Assembly: GCA_036244855.1 (NCBI GenBank)
Contig: BQKZ01000346.1
Coordinates: forward strand, 62,001 to 126,000
Source: Temnopleurus reevesii
Taxonomy: Eukaryota; Echinodermata; Echinoidea; Temnopleuroida; Temnopleuridae
Direction: 5' to 3'
DNA length: 64,000 nucleotides
A program made the translations under genes and the position numbers. Below are positions 12,401 through 27,400 of this stretch, piece after piece. The first letter of the stretch is position 1. Each line of letters opens with the position of its first letter. Below the pieces are notes generated by a model. It searched no databases. It had not been told where the DNA came from and worked only from the letters and a program-made list of their open reading frames with translations.

Positions 12401-15400
12401 ATTATGATTATGGAATCATCTAAAATACATTTATCATCACCAAAAACTATAAACTACACTTGTAAGGTTTGGGGATAAATCTTCATGATATGTTTTGTGT
12501 ACAATCAGCTGGTATTTGAATGCTGACACACTTTGTAGGGTCTGCAACTTTAGAGTATTTTTGACAGATCTTGCAATATGAATGCGGTAGATCATTATCA
12601 TCATCACACAAACAATGAGTCATTATATATAAAATGACATTAAAAGATTCAAGATTCAAGATTCATTTCTCATTCATTATAACAAATAACGGACCTTTTG
12701 GTAAATCAACAACAAAAATTGGAAAGGCATAATTTGATGCAAATTTTATAGATTTTTAAAAAAATTGTTAGGAATGTGAAAGTATTACGCAAGATATACC
12801 TGGAAGCCTTGGAATTGCCTGTTCTTCTCCACCAGTTGTTGCTCTCTTTGTTTAGCCTCTGTTTCAAGCGTGGTGAGTCTCTGGTTGATATCAGCAAGAG
12901 ACTGTTGCATCAGTTGTTTACTCCTGGCACCAGTCTCTGCCTGTACAAGGTGACAAGCCTCATTCATGCGCTCTAACTGATCTTGGAAGCTCTTTAATTC
13001 ATCTTGAAGGGCCTGGTTATAACAGCAACAATGCAACATATTTACCATGAACACAATATTCATGTAGTATGTCAATATATTCATATAATAACATAATAAA
13101 TACAAATATCATAAAATACTACAATGCCAGAAATTTTCATGAGCAGATAGTTTTAAAAAGTTTTGTGAGAATTTATTCATTCATTAATTAGTTTTATTTT
13201 AGGAGGGAAGCTCCATCATCCGAACTTATTATGGTAAAGTTTTATTAAATGTTGTTGTTTTCACATATCTCATGCTGTTACAAATGCTTTAACATGATTT
13301 CTTTTTCATTGTACAAATGATTCAGGGTTTACAAACATAAGTTTTATGTTTTAGAATATGCATCTAGTCACTGGTATATATGAATGGGTTTAATATTATA
13401 CTAATGTATAGCACATTTTACCTCAATTTAAAAACAAAAATGTTTCATTTGTTATATCAATATTGAAGTCCTAATGAGTAACTATAATACAAATCTGCCA
13501 AAAACCTATGGGGTTTGATAAATGAATAGGCTGGAATTCTATTCTTAAAATGTACTAACAGAATGCTCAGTGAGTTGTGTTTCTGTATCTTTACTCCAAT
13601 CTTCAGAGAATAGTTTGAGTTGCACCCCATCTAGCCAGCCAGATACAGCCTGAAGCGCATCTTGGTAACATGACTGGAATTCATAAGCTTGCTCTAGTCG
13701 TGACTGTGAATCAGATACCTGCAATAAAACAAAAACATGGGAGGATTTAATACACAATCATTTAATACCCTTGTACATATGCCATGTTTAAATTTTAGTT
13801 CCATCTTTTTAAATTTATTTGTCAGATATTATTGTCATTTACCAGTAAGCTTTAACCATTTCGTACATGATGTTGATGCTGATGGTTAAACCGATAGATC
13901 AGTATGGGAAGAGATAGCGCTTAAGATATTTAACTAGTTTGCGAGCTGCAGTAAAATTATTACCATAATGCAGTTTTTCAATAGCAAATCAGAACATGTT
14001 CATAGTCTGTTTGAATGAAATTGACCAAGAAATGGCTTAATTATCGCAAAATAAAAAATGAAGACAGCATTGTGCTCCCAAGGCGAACTGACACGCCGCA
14101 GACAATATCACCGGTCAAGCCATTCTGCTCAAGCCATTCTGCGCCGAACGCGCCCCATGTTTTCAATTAAGCGCACCGTAGGAATAACAACTGATTGGCA
14201 TTCTCACGGTAAAATACGCCAGAATACGTGCAAAATTCTTCTCCTAGTTTCGTACACAGATACATTTAGGCATGTAGAATAATTTGGGAATACATCAGCT
14301 CGTTTTGCATCAATTTCTGCATCCTGACCATTAGCAATCTATATCTGTAAGTCCTATAGCACAAGTTTTCAAAAGAGATAACCCACTGAAAGGAGGGCTC
14401 TGTTGCTTATGTCCATTTGTCACACTCTCATCCTTCTCATTGTGTGTTTGCATTAAACCAGATGGACAAACATTTTAATGTAATGATCCCACTCTAGTGG
14501 GGTGTTGCTCAAAAGTTGCAATTGATCGCAAGTTGCAGTTGATCGGAACGCGCCAATCAAAACCATTGTTTTATGCGCGTCTAGATAAATGCGCGCACCG
14601 TGCGCGAATGAAAATGCGCGTTACAATGTGCAAAGTTGCAGTTGATTTGCAGTTGATTTTGAGCAACACCCCCTAAGTCTTACAAAACATAACCAACATA
14701 ACGTACACTTACTATCTGTCACTTTTACCACCCAATGCCAATGCTCTCCATTATAACACATACACACATCCCCACACACGCATGCACCCATAATCATTCA
14801 TTTTATCATTTTTTGATTTCCATTAATGTGTGTATATAGATGCTACGCCCACTTGTTGCTCTCGTCATCAAACTCAACCAATTGGATTAATATCTATGTA
14901 TTTCCTCTGATTCCAATACCACTTCTTTCTCAATGAAATACTGAGCCTTTGCTACATGTACTGATATTTAGCGATCACTGAATGTCAATAGTATTATAAA
15001 TTGAATCGTGATACACTAGCAATGTATTTTCTTAATAAAACCTAAAAAAAGGATCAATAAAGCATATGAGTGAAATGCCTAATATTCATGTTCCAGGTCT
15101 CAGTGTTGCATGAACTGATGAACAAAACTATAGCCCAGGCAATATATTTATGGTGAAGGTACATGTATATTTCATCAAATTTAAAACAATGGAAACCATG
15201 GAAATTCAACATCAGGGCTCCAAGTATACACAATTGATCATCATATTCAGCTGTCATCCCTAAATTTGTCTAAACTACTATTTCAAATCTTGAATTTTCT
15301 TTTATGAATGAATTAAAGAACATTTGGAAATCAAATTTATAATGAGAAAAATGAAGGGCATAACTCCAATGGCAACTTTGTGTCATTTATCCCAACAATA

Positions 15401-18400
15401 AATTATTTATGTTCCCAACATATTTTCCCCTCTAGGAAGTAAAATGTTGACTACTGAATGTATGGAAGATCCTGAGGTTTTGGCTTTTAATGTTCAACAA
15501 TAATCCCCTGGGGCAGCCATTACAATTTTAATTGCATCAATATCAATTCCTCCATGAAGATTTTCATCAAAGTGATAACCCTAAATTGATGGTTATAATA
15601 TTATCTGAACACAATTCTACTCATAGAAAGTACATAATTCCCGGGCACCGAAGTGTATAATAATGGGAACACCTTTACCTAATGTTCAGACAATTGTTTT
15701 TGTTTACCATATTCCTATGAATAAACATATACTCAAATATATGGTAGCAGTTTGAAAACTGTTATCAAATGAAGCAAAAGAAGCTTCGAACAAAAAGCAA
15801 TTTTAGTACAATGTAGATTTTCCTTTTTGACATTGCAACACCTCCTTATACACAGTACTGTATTTTCAAGCATTACACATGAGGAAACCTTTATTCTTGT
15901 GTTTCTTTGAATCAGCAAGGAGAACAGGATTTCAAGTTGAAAACAACATCTCTTCTGTGTCTCCTCAAATTGCAGACTCAATCTAATTTTAGCACTAGGA
16001 GTAGAAGCAGCAGCATACATAATGCATACTAATGCATAGTACAGGGAATCACGGGAGAGATGCAGAGGTCTGCAAAGTGTGTAAGGGCCTCACAGCATGA
16101 TTGGCAATGAATCCAAGGAATATGGAGAAAAAAAGAATGATAAAACTTAAAGAATGCTGAAGTTCAAGCCTCAATGCTTTTACATATTTCAATGATTTTT
16201 AATAAGTGCATGGCGGTACTCTTTTTAAATGAAAGCATCTAATAATTTGCAGTAAACGCAGAAAACATGCAGTTAAACTGCCAAACGATATCCTCAGATA
16301 ACTTTTTACATGACTTGAATAGAAGTAATTAATATGAGAGCACACATNTGTGTCAGAGCTAGGGGGCTTTTAAACAATTAGGGTTAAATATACTGGCAAA
16401 TGTCTCCGATTGATCACTCTAATGGTGCATATTAAAGAAGAACTGGAAACCAACATGGTTCAACTTCAGAATAATTTACACTTGATGTAATAGTTATAAT
16501 TCTCACTTCTAATAACATTCTTGATATTTTCACCTTCAAATGAACTAGGAAGAGATACATAACTTTACTGTAGAGTATTCTGCATTTCAGTTGTGATTTA
16601 TGTATCATATAATCGAATGTTGCCAATATCAGTCAACAAATGAATAGCAATTCCATAATTCATAACTCTAAATGAGAACCATTACCACATACTCCAACAC
16701 GAAATAATTTGATTAAGAAATTGCAAGTAGCTAAATGTACATCAAATTTTTAAGGAAATTGACTATCAACATCTCATCTGCAAGCTTGATTCATAAATCA
16801 GTATATTCAGCTATTATCCACTCTAACTGACTATCCTATGGTGAGTCTTCTATCGGTTGCTGGCATGAAAATTGTTTGAAATATAAGACTATGACCACAA
16901 ATACACAAAAAGTGCATCAGCATAGAATAAAGAGTCCAAACCTGATCTCTCTGTCTTCCATCTCTCCTGTCACATTTAATGATGCATGCTTAGCAATCAT
17001 CCATGAAAAGCATTCCATCATTCTCTCTTCCCTTTTCTGTAAAAAATCTTCTCATCTTTCCTTACAAAAAAACTGTAATATCCCATATCCCTTTTCTGCC
17101 ACCAATTCACTCACAAAAATGTCAAAAGTCTCAATGATAATGTATTAATAATACATTAAAAAATAATATTGTCATATCTAAAAAAAAAAAAAAAAACACA
17201 CAACAAAAAAGAGACACTTGTTTTATATGTTCAAACAATAACCAGTATCGTTTGAGCTTTCATATAAATATAGTTTGAGTCCCACCCATGGCATCAATTT
17301 CCTTCAGAAAAAAAACTCTTCCACATTGTGCTGCACTCAATCAAGGCAAGGTGAATGGGTATCTAGCGGGAATAATGCTCTGATGCGAGGATGGCGATGG
17401 ATAAAAACATAGTAAGGATTATTCAAGAGTGCCTTGACCATTCTGCAGAGTGGATACATTCTCTCTCTAAATTGTATGTATTATCATCATTTATCTAAGA
17501 AGAGATACACAAAAATGCAGGGGGCTACTAAAAGGAAAATGATATGATAAAAATTGCTCCATCATGAATAGATTGTATTTTGATTGTTCTGATTGTACTT
17601 TGATTGACCAATCTTGCATATTCCTATATGATACGGTATGTAGGCCTATAGCAAACCATAACAGCGTCTTCCTCCCACATACAATCACACACAGAGTATC
17701 AGACCTCACAATAGTAACCACAAACAATAATTCTTTTCCCCACAACTTTCCAATCATACATGTGGTTCATACACAGCTTGGTACTTCCACATCATCACCT
17801 TCTAAATATAAAGGATGGTGTATATAGACACGTGTCCCTTTGCTAAAGCATAGGTAAAATGAATGGGATATATGTATTTGGATGCACAGCACGTAGGTAA
17901 TCGATTGAAAGGACACTGTCCAAATCAATGAGTGATAGTCCCAACACCTTTTTATAAACCAGGTTGCAGTAGTTTTCTTTTATAATAAGCACAAAAGAAT
18001 TTGCATAGTTTTTATTTCTATTCTGATTCCATCCAAACAGATGTGCATTTTCATGCTGATATCAGTTCAACACTGCCTTGAAAATGGAAATAAAAGATTG
18101 ACAGTGGAGGACATATTCTGAATTCCCTTTTCGCCTTTCTCAAATAATAATCCTTCAAACGGTAAATGTTTTTTTAAAAAATGGGGAACATTTTGATAGA
18201 AATATTCTTCCGGAAAAATCCATTCAATAAGAATTTAATTAAACAAATAGCAAGACAAGTAAATAACCTCTTGCATAGGGACTTGGGTATGTGGCATGAG
18301 TGGGAGTGTTTACTTTAATCTTTAATGGACAGAAATACTTTTGACAATGAACTGAATAAAAATGTATATTTACTTACCTTCCTTTCATAAATATTTTTGT

Positions 18401-21400
18401 GGTGGTCTCTGAATTTACGATGATCAACTTGTTCAAGTTATATTCGATTTCCTTGTTTCCTTCTACTGTTTTGTTTATTCTTATTGTGTACTGTGTATTG
18501 TATCATATATATGAAAAAGGCACTATAGAAATATTGAATTGATATCATAAATTCCATAAGACTTGAATTTTGTATCTTAGAACCGAATGTCGTCATCATG
18601 GGCGGCCGTGCCTTTGAATGGCATTGGCGACCATGGTCCTCCACATCACTATATCATCCACATCTCTATATACATGTATATCTACAATGCAAACCTGTCT
18701 ATAGTGACTATCTAAGAGAAACAGACAAAATGACCTCTATAGACAGGTTCTACAACACGTATTTTCATCTGGAGGGAACCAATTTTGGTGGACACTGTAA
18801 AAAGGTGGTCACTATAGACAGGTTTTGACTGTACCTCAATAGAAACGAATGATCCAGTCTAAATTTGAAACACTTATATTCTACTAGATGAAATTGCTAA
18901 AGCTTGACTCTCTCATGACTAATTGTCTCATAGCTTATCACGTGGGATGATTGAACTGCCTTAATTCAGCCAATGCAAATTATGTGGAATGAATGTTTGA
19001 AACGAGGTTTAGAATATGAAAAGGATCATACCTGTGACTCCATATTGGCCCAGCATTGGTTGAGGGCATCAAGGGAGTTCTTGAGATCCTGTTCTTGTTC
19101 TCCATTTTGATTCAATACATCTAGCTGTAGATTCCTCCTGGCTGGCAGGTGGTGAACAAATGGTGTATCCTAGCAACAACACAAACACAGATGAAAATAA
19201 ATTTAAACAACTTCATATTTACAAAATGCTTATCATAGAGACATAACTAGTATTCATTCATGTATTATAGAGACAAAACACTAAATACACTATGTCATAT
19301 GATCAAGGGTCTACCAACTTTCATGACCTGAATGTATTCTCACTTCTATAGAATTTGTTGGGTTTTTTTTTATTCAGGAGTGATACACTTTCAACTAACC
19401 CCTGCTCATTTTTTTTTAATGATGACAAAATTTAACCATCTTTTCTAAAAAAAAAATTAAATAAATTAATAAACAAATTTCAATCAATCTTACCAGTTCC
19501 ATTAAACATTCATTTAAAAAAAATTGGCTGGCAAAAATACAGGGCTCAACTTCTAAGCAAGTTGACTAAACAGGTTTCACCAATGCTGTTCATACATTTT
19601 TGATTTCCCTGCTTGCTGTATTTTGCCTCTTACCTCAGGATATTAAAAACAAACATCACATGATTAATAGAATAACCCAGCTTGTCATCAAAATATCACT
19701 GAGCAATGGACCAAAACAAAAGGGACCTAATAGGAAAGAGTTGGTCCTTGTCATACTCCACGGCCTACATCAACAACCATTTCCAATCAACCAGAACATA
19801 CCACAGTTACAGTCATTATGTCTCCCAGCAAAATAACAACCTACGCTTTGCATGCTCTGATGAAATGCTCTTTGTTTCATTCTCCAAATTCCGATTTATT
19901 CAAGTGACAATGCCAAATCAAAAATATATGTTTTGCAATGCAAATCACTGAAGGTGTAGTTTGTGGGCAAATGATTATTATTTATGCATTCATGGCCTAA
20001 TTTTATCAACTGTACAATGCAACGTGGTTAAAATGTTTATCACTTCATCTCATTTCCTTGTCAGTTACTAGTATGTTGTGTTTTTGTTTTTGTTCTTTTA
20101 TCACAATAAAACTGACCTGCTAAATATGAAAATAACATACATTATGATGATCCAGAATGAATACAAACTCATTTTTTCTAAACCCAAATTAAATGCATTA
20201 TATTATTCCCCCACCAATTCCTTTTTACAAAATGTAATATATCATTGTTAAGTCTTTTTGTGTAATATGATAAATTCATTACAAGTGCTTTTGACCATTT
20301 TGATAAATCTTACAAAAATATTTTTTCAAAGACATAACATTTAAAAAATATGTCAAAATCAATTACTGAGTATCACTATACATACCTGTGGTCTAATGTA
20401 TTCAAGCGATGCATTGAGCTGACTATTCTTCTCTGCAACCTGCCTGGAGATCTCCTCCCACTTAGTCCTATGTTCTGCTGGTTCCTGGTCCTGTTCCAAG
20501 TCCATAGGGATCCCTTTAGGCTCCTCATTATTCTCTGATGGAGTCCTTCTCTTGGCTCCTCGTCTAGCAACAGACTTCACCAAGGCCTGGTGGGCTGATA
20601 GCTCCTCTTCAAGTTTCTGTATAAAAAACATGTATTATTATTATCAGTATTATTCTATTTTGCAAATTAAAAAACATGCAACATATGTATTGAAATGAAG
20701 AGAAATATAATAAATAAATAGAATAACAACAAATATGCTATAAAGTGGTCATCTCAAGAGGATACATTGATTGACTTCAATTATGCATGTTAAAAAAAGG
20801 ATGAGTTTTTGACTTCCAGATGAGAAAATAAAAATTAGTATTGATTCAAGCGAATCCTAGAATTATACACTTTAATTGAATTTGATCATTATAAAAAAGT
20901 ATATCATTGGAATGAAGACAAGTTGCATAAAAATGATTAATACATTTATACTGAAAAGTTTTCTTACTCAAAATTTCAATGTAAAATTATTTTCTGGAAA
21001 ACTGGGCTTATGAGTGATTTAGTGTCATGAATCTGCCATATCAGACACTCGTCAAACTCTATTAAGCAGATAGATAAAAATGACTCTCTGAGAATGTCTG
21101 TGTCGTGAGAGACAAAATAAATACTTCTTATGTAATGAGCACACCCAAAAGAAAAACAACACTCATTCTTGTGATGACCAAACTTGACATGACCTGAAAT
21201 CAAGATTTCATTAATAACAGACTAATATTCTCTTGCATAATTATAAAAGTACTCTTATTGCTTTGAGTGCTATCCAGTGTTGCTGGGTATTGGAAATTTG
21301 GTTGCACCGTATAATCCAAAGGCTCATTAATCTTATTTAAAATTTCATGGCTTTAAATGTATCAAGAATAGGCCATTCTTTTCCAATTTTGATGAACTTA

Positions 21401-24400
21401 ATTATCTACTTGGGATTTCTAAAATCAAGGGGGAAGGAAAGTCAATCTAATTTGCAGCAGCCTCACAATCTGGGCTTCTGTAGAAACTTTTACGTCTATT
21501 AGGGTTACAATTTACCATTTCATATGAACAGGTATGACATTTTATTCCCCTCAAAAAATAATTTACATAAATCACATCACTCCTCATTTCATATTGCAAA
21601 ATATTTATTGAAATTCACTGGGCTGAATAATTGTAAAAGTTAATTGCATCCTTAAACATTGTATGATTTAGTCTAAAGCAATGCAGCAAATACTGCTAAA
21701 GCTTGATACAAAGCTCCAGTCAATGGAGATATTAATATTCAAATGATTGATGCTGTCATATGAAGACAGTGCAATTTATGAATGAAATGAAAATCCTCTT
21801 TCAAAATAAAAAATTATGATCATAAAGTTGTTTTGTTGTAAATCCATATTTGTTACAATGAATAATAACGATTCAATCTCCATTGGCGTTAATGGCTGAA
21901 CGGTCAATGGAACATTCATCATCGATGACTAGGATGAGGTCAACATCCCATTCTGAATAAAGGAATTATTCTCATGATAATATCAAAGAGAAGAACACAG
22001 ATGCACAATTGACAGGGTCTTGTATAGCGCTATTGATACCCATCCGTCCCAATACATTCAGCTTTCATGCACATACACCTCATAATGGCTTGTTCAAATA
22101 CGATGATGGACTACGATACGGTTTCCCTGACATATGGGGCTCGCATGAGCACAGCGTGATGCTGTTTTCTATCTTTACTCACTTTGGTAAATTTTACTGC
22201 ACACATTAAAGGTGCTAAGTATATTGGTGCATTTTGATTTAACAATGTGCTATGCTATATCTCTGAGCAATACTCTGTTGGCAGCTCATGAAGAACTTGT
22301 ACTTCAAATTAATTTACACACAACAAATTTTCCAGAGACTTTTTTTAGGAATTACTTCTATCATCATTTTTAGCAAGTAATTTGCTCAATTACTTGGACA
22401 AAAGGCTCTAAAATTATTTGCTCTAGTGACAAACAGGGCATGATTATTCTCAATGTAAGGATGTTAGCTTGTGACTGGTGAATTCAGTAATTAGCATTGA
22501 CTGAATGCAGAGACCACTCAATTCAGAGGGAAATTGGAGTCAATATTCATGACAATTCCCACGAAGGGAAGGTAGATAATTGCTCACTGACTTAAAAAAT
22601 GACTCATCTGAGCTTAAAACCTGGAGAAGTAAGAAGCACTTGTTTCTGGTGTCTTTCAATATCAAGCAACTTGTGGAGGTGTTTGTCATATTTGATGGCT
22701 TTGTTTTAATGCAGGTAACCTGGGATTGATCATGACATGGATTAGAGTTCATGCATCTGATGATGTCACAATCAATCTGTATATCAAGATGATGATGATC
22801 TGTGAGCGGCGATATGTTATGACTGTATTCATCTGTGTTTTTGTTCGTGTGTATAATGACATGAGCTGGTGTAAAGTCACACCATATCTGACATTTCATT
22901 TTTAATTCAAATTAAAAATTAACTTTAATAACCAAGAGGTAATAAATGATTTAAAAAATGAAGGTCTTTGATTATTAATCTGCCATCTTTTCCAACTTCT
23001 AAACAAATGACATTGTTATGTGTGTAAAAGAAAATCATTTCTATCCTTAGTCTTGATGAATTAGTTTTTAACCATTGAATAATGTCTTATGTGTTACAAC
23101 AAACATTCAAATACAATTTAATACTTGACATCACTTGTATAGCTTCCAGGCTTTAGGGCTATATGCTATCCAATATAAGAAAATGTAGGTTGGCTGGTTT
23201 GAGCGAATGAGTTCATTCATCTGATCATGTCTGTGGGTGATTATCATGATAAATGTACAAACTATTTTGGCAATAATGGTGTGGTCGTTTTTTGAAAATA
23301 GGCAGGATTTGTAATCACTTTCTACTCAAGATATGAAGTAATTACGTTTTTCAGGGGAGCAAAATGTTCACTCACTTATATCAGGATTCAAATCATCTGA
23401 AAACATAAATCATGTTAGAGATGCAAAATAAATAAATCCATTTTAGAAAGAGTTGTGAGTGTGTGAATGAAATCATTCAACTGAGGATAAATTCTTGTTC
23501 CATACTACTGATGCTTCTCCAACATCAATCAATAGATCTAACACAGGAGGTATCAAACCTGACAANGCGATATGTTATGACTGTATTCATCTGTGTTTTT
23601 GTTCGTGTGTATAATGACATGAGCTGGTGTAAAGTCACACCATATCTGACATTTCATTTTTAATTCAAATTAAAAATTAACTTTAATAACCAAGAGGTAA
23701 TAAATGATTTAAAAAATGAAGGTCTTTGATTATTAATCTGCCATCTTTTCCAACTTCTAAACAAATGACATTGTTATGTGTGTAAAAGAAAATCATTTCT
23801 ATCCTTAGTCTTGATGAATTAGTTTTTAACCATAGAATGATGTCTTATGTGTTACAACAAACATTCAAATACAATTTAATACTTGACATCACTTGTATAG
23901 CTTCCAGGCTTTAGGGCTATATGCTATCCAATATAAGAAAATGTAGGTTGGCTGGTTTGAGCGAATGAGTTCATTCATCTGATCATGTCTGTGGGTGATT
24001 ATCATGATAAATGTACAAACTATTTGAGCAATAATGGTGTGGTCATTGTCTGAAAATAGGCAGGATTTGTAATCACTTTCTACTCAAGATATGAAGTAAT
24101 TACGTTTTTCAGGGGAACAAAATGTTCACCCACTTACATCAGGATTCAAATCATCTGAAAACATTAATCATGGTTGAGATGCAAATTAAAGGGAAACCAA
24201 CCCCTGGGATTATCGTGCTCTCATTGAATGAAGAAAAATCAGATGAACGATTTGTGAAAATTTGGGCAAAATCGGAACCCGTTCAAAAGTTATGACTTTT
24301 CAAAGTTACAGAGATATGACGATTCCTACCGGTCATGAGGATCCGTGCGATCAGCAAATTCGACGGAATCTGTGACGTCATGTCGGACAACTCCTCATTC

Positions 24401-27400
24401 ACTCTGTATACAATTTTTCACATTTCTCCCTTTTTTTCGGAAAAGTCAACAAAATGCCAATTTTCGATTGGAGTATAGCATTTCTGTATTGATTCTGTAT
24501 GTATTTTGAGAAGAATGATGTTGCAACCTTACTCTAAATTTTACATTAATCCATTAAAAAAAATTCTATGTACAAAGTGAATGAGAAGTTGTACGACATG
24601 ACGTCACAGATTCCATCGAATTTGCCGATCGCACGAATCCCCATCAGCGATAGGGATCGTCATATCTCAGTGACTTTGAAAATTCGTAACTTTTGAACCG
24701 GTTGTCCGATTTTGCTCAAATCTGAGTTTTCTTCATTCCATAAGAGCACGAAAATTCCAAAGGCTGGTTCCCCTTTAAATAAATATATTTTTTACAAAGA
24801 GTTGTGAGTGTGTGAAAAAATCATTCAACTGAGGATAAATTCTTGTTCCATACTACTGATGCTTCTCCAACATCAATCAATAGATCTAACACAGGAGGTA
24901 TCAAACCTGACAATTTCAATGGATGGAATGGTCATAAAATCAACAGGCTATCAATATAATGAGATACTCGATACCCTTGACCCTATCTACAAGTTCGCAT
25001 CCATAGACGTGTCACTCATACATCAGGTGAATGAATGCTAAAACCAATGACTTGTGTTCTCTGCTAAATCAAGTCTTCAACTCTCTCTGCTAAAGCAAGG
25101 TCTAACTCTCAGGGTTGAACACAACTTCAACATCACCTGAAACAGAAGCAATTATTTTAGATAGCCGCTGTGAGATATGGCCTCGGCCTCCAGTTTCAAT
25201 CGAGGATTCATTGCTAGTTGAGCCCATCCATTAGCCTACTCAGTGTGATAGGTGCATGCATAAACAACTCATGGTAACCCATACCGACAAGTCCATCTAA
25301 AAAGCACTCCCAAATAGATAGCCAATTAATAGTAAAAGGTAAAAATATCACGCATTATTACATTAGTTTTTGTCAACTTACAATGAAACAATGAAGTAAT
25401 CGTTCATTCACACCTGCATAATACATTGGAACTACATTGACCTGATTAGATTACTGTATTATAAGAGCTATGACCTATGAATAATGACAGGTACCACCAC
25501 TCTGTAACGGACATCCTACGTGATAAACAGCATGGACCAACCTTCACAAACTGAGAAAATGATTGAACAATTTTCACTGACGCGGTTATTTAAGGTAAAA
25601 ATATACTAGTTGATGGTATATATAAATCCAACTCCCTTAACAATCAATATCATTATAAAGGTGTTTAAGTTTTTTTAAATATTGAATTTTTTAAACATAG
25701 GTTTCTTTCAATAGACAGACAACAACTTGTATGACGAAACATACTACACAAAAAAATAAACACAAGCAGTAAAACAAATCATATTGAGCTGCTCTGTGCA
25801 TTGATCATGAACGAGCTCTTAATTTGCTTCTCACTTCTTGTAATCAATCCATATCACTTCAGATACATTTTTTTGTTAATTTTTGCATATATCACACAAA
25901 TCCTATTCTTGACCTGAGATACCCGTTAAGAATAATAGTATTTAGCAATTCTTAAAAGGAACATGTAACTTTTATGAAATGATATTAAAGATAAGCCAAT
26001 AATGCAAAATACCACTTCTTCACTTGATAAGATATATGAACTGTCCCCATGTCTTTCAGAGCAAAGCACAATCCCCAGTCCACTAATTTTAAGGACAAGA
26101 GTTATTATTCAATTATTGGACGGATATTATGAATCACACAAGAGCCATGTGCTTTCTCTAAATTTAGGATGTTTGCAATCGTACACACTTGATTAATTTC
26201 CAACAGCACTAGTCTGTACAATATATGCAAGCAATGTTAATGTGCAAATAAAGTCACATTTTATGATGTGTTGACATTCACAAGTCAATAGAATAAAGGT
26301 CTGTACCAGTATAAGAGCAAATACAGCAACCAGTATTACCTTAATGATAATACACAATTCAGCTGCATAGTTTTAAAAAGGAAATTGAGAATCCCCTGGA
26401 CATACCTAAAGTAGAGCTGCAAATATAAATTCAAAACATCATACCTGATCTAGAATAAACTTTTTTTGATAATGATCTAGGTTAAAACAAAACCTGTATA
26501 TATTCTTAGAATGTTTTCTACATACAGTAAATAATGTTTTGGTAATATTTTGAATAAATTAAAATCTAAGTATCAAAGTATTAACTCTCCTCTCTCTGCC
26601 TTCATAATGTTCAGCAAAGCAGGATTTTATATATCTTGTGGTTAATCAGAAAAAAATTGCCAGCAAATTGGCTATGCCCCCAAGCTATGGCACAAAACCT
26701 GTATACAAATTCAAAGCTACAATAACTCTACAAATAACTGCACCAGTAATCTTTCATTTTTATGACCTGTCTATTAATGGTTTCTGAAATGAATCTAAAT
26801 ACAGTATTAAGTTGGTTGTGGTAGTACACATATGTTCAAGACGTCCACAAAAGTCATATTTTTTAGAGTGAAGAAAATGACTGGATAAAACATGATAATA
26901 TAGTCTAAGGCATGGGAATCCGATTGTGAACATCTGCAATTGTTCTCAAATGTTCAAAACTTTTCTTCCTAAATATAGGACTTTGATATCTGATAAACCA
27001 TCTTCTTAATATCTTTATTGATAAAAGGTCTGTCAATATAAATTATAGCTCTATCAATAACTCTTTATACAGTCTCTTCATTCTTTACATGATGTATGCA
27101 TTTCCATATAATTTTTTTTATCGCTTCACATCTGTAAAATTTTTTACAGACAGGTTTTGAATTAAGATTTTCAATTAATATCAAATATCATAACATTTCA
27201 TATATATATCAGGGAAATGGGGAAATCTTCTCTTTGTAAGATTTAAAATTGTATGCAAGTCATAATCTTTTGCACTTATTTCAAGAAAGTGCTATTTGAA
27301 CATATGGTTTTTCTATAAATTTGTTTAAAGTCAACATGAAAACTGACATTGCATGCATGAGAAAAATAAGTGAGCGACACAGCTGACCTTTTCAAGCTGA

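Larger units (their letters stand above)
13719..19031. other. 5.3-kb intron between exons 30 and 31
   Basis: It holds the foldback element at 14499-14673, a single N at 16348 without an obvious flanking duplication, an A18 run near 17180, and the inverted repeats at 18691-18825. I see no credible exon or RNA gene in the remainder. Confidence 0.6.
20617..27387. other. 6.8-kb intron between exons 28 and 29
   Basis: It contains the two haplotype copies at 22809-24913 and the polymorphic MITE. No exon with matching phase was recognised in the rest. Confidence 0.6.

Noticed and set aside
23463..25041. Two similar plus-strand open frames at 23463-23663 and 24808-25041
   Set aside because: They are the same intron sequence seen in two haplotype copies and have no other support as genes.
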